Source of the DNA: Spirochaetales bacterium
Lineage (GTDB): Bacteria > Spirochaetota > Spirochaetia > DAHUYW01
Direction: 5' to 3'
DNA: 6,671 nucleotides
Assembly: GCA_027306915.1 (NCBI GenBank)
Contig: DAHUYW010000071.1
Coordinates: 1-6,671, forward strand
Shown piece by piece: positions 5,543-6,671 of the stretch. The notes beneath the pieces are model-generated. The model did not search any database, had not been told where the DNA came from, and worked only from the letters and a program-made list of their open reading frames with translations. Within the stretch, counting starts at the first letter, position 1. Every line of letters starts with the position of its first letter. The position numbers and the translations under genes are program-made.

Positions 5543-6220
5543 ATGCGGCAACGCATTGTGATAAAGCCGATTCACTCCCTTCCGGTCGGAGAGCGGCCGC
5601 GAGAGCGGCTCCTGGCCAGCGGCCCGGCGCACCTGTCGGACAGCGAGCTGCTCGCGATCCTCATCGGTTGCGGCACGAAGGGGACCCCGCTCGGGCAGAT
5701 CGCGGCCGAGGTGGTTGCCCTCCTCGACCGTCAGGTCGACTCGATCCAGCTTCGCGACCTGATGGCAATCCGCGGCATGGGGGCCACCAAGGCAACCCAG
5801 ATCGCCGCTGCGCTCGAGTTTGCCCGCCGCAGGCTCTGCCCCGGGTCGAAGAAGATCTCCTACCCCGCCGACGTCGTACCTATCATCGCCCATTATGCCG
5901 ACCGCAGCCAGGAACACTTTCTGTGCCTCTCGTTGAACGGCGCCCACGAGGTGATGAGCCTCCGCGTCGTGTCGATCGGTCTCCTCAATCGCACGATCGT
6001 CCATCCGCGCGAGGTCTTCGCGGACCCGCTCAAAGAGAGGGCAGCGGCCGTCATCGTCGCGCACAACCACCCGAGCGGTAGCGTCGAGCCGAGCGCGGAG
6101 GATCGTGAGGTGACCCGCCGCCTCAAGGAGGCGGGAGAAACCCTCGGAATCGAGCTGCTCGATCACATCGTCTTCTCGACGCGAGGCTACTATTCCTTCC
6201 TCGAGCACAGCGAGATCTGA
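5543..6220 (+). CDS. radC: RadC family protein (UPF0758), JAB/MPN domain
   Basis: The 225-residue product is a complete RadC. It opens with the family's GERPRERLLASGP (16-28) and LSDSELLAILIGCGT (31-45). A helix-hairpin-helix region, LMAIRGMGATKATQIAAALE (73-92), may bind DNA. The C-terminal JAB/MPN metal-binding domain has Glu124 in the EHF motif and the JAMM signature HNHPSG with His174 and His176, then Ser184 and Asp187. Such residues ligate zinc in JAMM hydrolases. The family is named for DNA repair, but its real role is unsettled and several studies found no repair function. ATG 5543 has GAGG almost touching it (1 nt), which is a poor spacing; an in-frame GTG at 5558 would also preserve the conserved core. 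It lies 61 nt after the isomerase gene, so co-transcription is possible. The gene ends before a strong hairpin. Confidence 0.95.
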   Translation: MRQRIVIKPIHSLPVGERPRERLLASGPAHLSDSELLAILIGCGTKGTPLGQIAAEVVALLDRQVDSIQLRDLMAIRGMGATKATQIAAALEFARRRLCPGSKKISYPADVVPIIAHYADRSQEHFLCLSLNGAHEVMSLRVVSIGLLNRTIVHPREVFADPLKERAAAVIVAHNHPSGSVEPSAEDREVTRRLKEAGETLGIELLDHIVFSTRGYYSFLEHSEI

Positions 6221-6243
6221 CCGAGGTGCGATAGCCCGCCGAA

Positions 6244-6263
6244 CGGCCGGGGAACCCCGGCCG
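6244..6263. terminator. GC-rich hairpin between convergent genes, probable two-way terminator
   Basis: CGGCCGGGG (6244-6252) and CCCCGGCCG (6255-6263) are perfect 9-bp arms with only 2 nt between them, in practice a GAAC tetraloop on a 8-bp stem. The hairpin lies between the radC stop (6220) and the response regulator stop (6281), where it would serve both transcripts. No T-run follows on either strand, so it departs from the classical intrinsic form. Confidence 0.6.
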
Positions 6264-6280
6264 CCGCTTCATCCTTCGGA

Positions 6281-6671
6281 TTAAGAGGGCGGGAGCGCCG
6301 TCCTTACCACGTCGACCAGCTCCTGGGTAGAAAAAGGCTTGTGGAGGGTCGCGGCCGCCCCGAGGACCTCGGTGACCTTCAGAAAGCTTCGCCCCACCAC
6401 GTTGCCCGACATCGCGACGATCGGGAGATCGTCATGCTGCTTGCGCAGGATGGTGATAAGCTCGATTCCTTCCATGTCGGGCATGGTGATATCGGTTATG
6501 ACGAGATCGGGGTGCAGGATATCGACCTGCTTCAAGCCTTCGCGGCCGTTTTCTGCCGTGGCGACCTCGTAGCCGTCGCGGGTGAGAAGGATCTTATTCC
6601 GCCCAGGATCGACTTTGTCAGTCTGAGGGAGCTGGGAGGAGATGAAACTTCTCCGGAAGGTAGGAAGCAAG
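6281..6671 (-). CDS. response regulator receiver (CheY-like) domain, 5' end at or beyond the window edge
   Basis: The visible 129-residue product reads as most of a single receiver domain that ends shortly after its last helix, so no output domain follows. DLVITDITMPDMEG (55-68) holds the phospho-acceptor, Asp60. PIVAMSGN (83-90) holds the conserved Ser88, and LHKPFSTQEL (109-118) the conserved Lys111. GYEVATAENGREGL (33-46) is the usual alpha1/beta2 region. The first strand is abnormal: canonical receivers read ILxVDDE before the first helix, whereas here the frame reads QLPQTDKVDPGRNKILLTRDGY. The Mg-binding acidic pair is reduced and the helix is several residues short. Either the true 5' end is altered by a deletion or frameshift, or this is a divergent receiver. 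The frame stays open to the edge, where a TTG (6670) is the only start-like codon, so the beginning cannot be fixed. Its partner kinase is not in the window. It converges with radC across the hairpin at 6244-6263. Confidence 0.85.
   Translation of the reverse strand, partial: LLPTFRRSFISSQLPQTDKVDPGRNKILLTRDGYEVATAENGREGLKQVDILHPDLVITDITMPDMEGIELITILRKQHDDLPIVAMSGNVVGRSFLKVTEVLGAAATLHKPFSTQELVDVVRTALPPS

Noticed and set aside
4669..5556. 295-codon minus-strand frame opposite the isomerase
   Set aside because: It is a shadow of a well-supported gene, with no domain of its own.
1..6671. CRISPR array, rRNA or toxin-antitoxin pair
   Set aside because: I looked for regularly spaced repeats, rRNA-like sequence and small paired ORFs and saw none.

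Overview
The window looks like a high-GC, probably Gram-negative-type bacterial chromosome. Codons in the large genes end mostly in C or G, and every recognised family (RadC, YbaK, MFS, histidine phosphatase, CheY-like receiver) is widely bacterial. I cannot name the phylum from these families. It has two parts.

Positions 1 to about 1890 are an accessory, decayed stretch. The left edge holds the 5' part of an unrecognised minus-strand gene (285 down to the edge) with a structured leader. Next comes the last 56 codons of a tyrosine recombinase (425-595). An IS1595-family transposase fragment (646-996) follows closely; it keeps its zinc ribbon and helical domain but lacks the catalytic domain. 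From 997 to 1887 I recognise no gene. This stretch is less GC-rich and less codon-biased than the rest, and it holds a perfect 11-bp inverted repeat (1293-1324) and an unexplained 149-codon stop-free minus-strand frame (1468-1022).

Positions 1888 to 6671 are dense and ordinary. Three minus-strand genes lie in a row: a histidine-phosphatase-family enzyme (4656-3955), a 12-segment MFS transporter (3810-2551) and a YbaK-type Cys-tRNA(Pro) deacylase (2388-1888). Gaps of 144 and 162 nt make tight co-transcription uncertain. A sugar phosphate isomerase/epimerase-like TIM barrel is divergent from the phosphatase across only 48 nt (4705-5481, plus), followed by radC (5543-6220, plus). A strong GC hairpin (6244-6263) then separates radC from a convergent response-regulator receiver domain (6281 to the right edge, minus).

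How the genes may work together: phosphatase, transporter and isomerase could form a small sugar or sugar-phosphate uptake and processing group, but only adjacency supports this. YbaK (translation proofreading) and RadC look like independent housekeeping genes. I did not find a convincing new multi-gene system. The points most worth a second look are the receiver domain without its usual acidic N-terminus, the decayed recombinase/transposase junction, and the unexplained frame and inverted repeat between 1000 and 1470.
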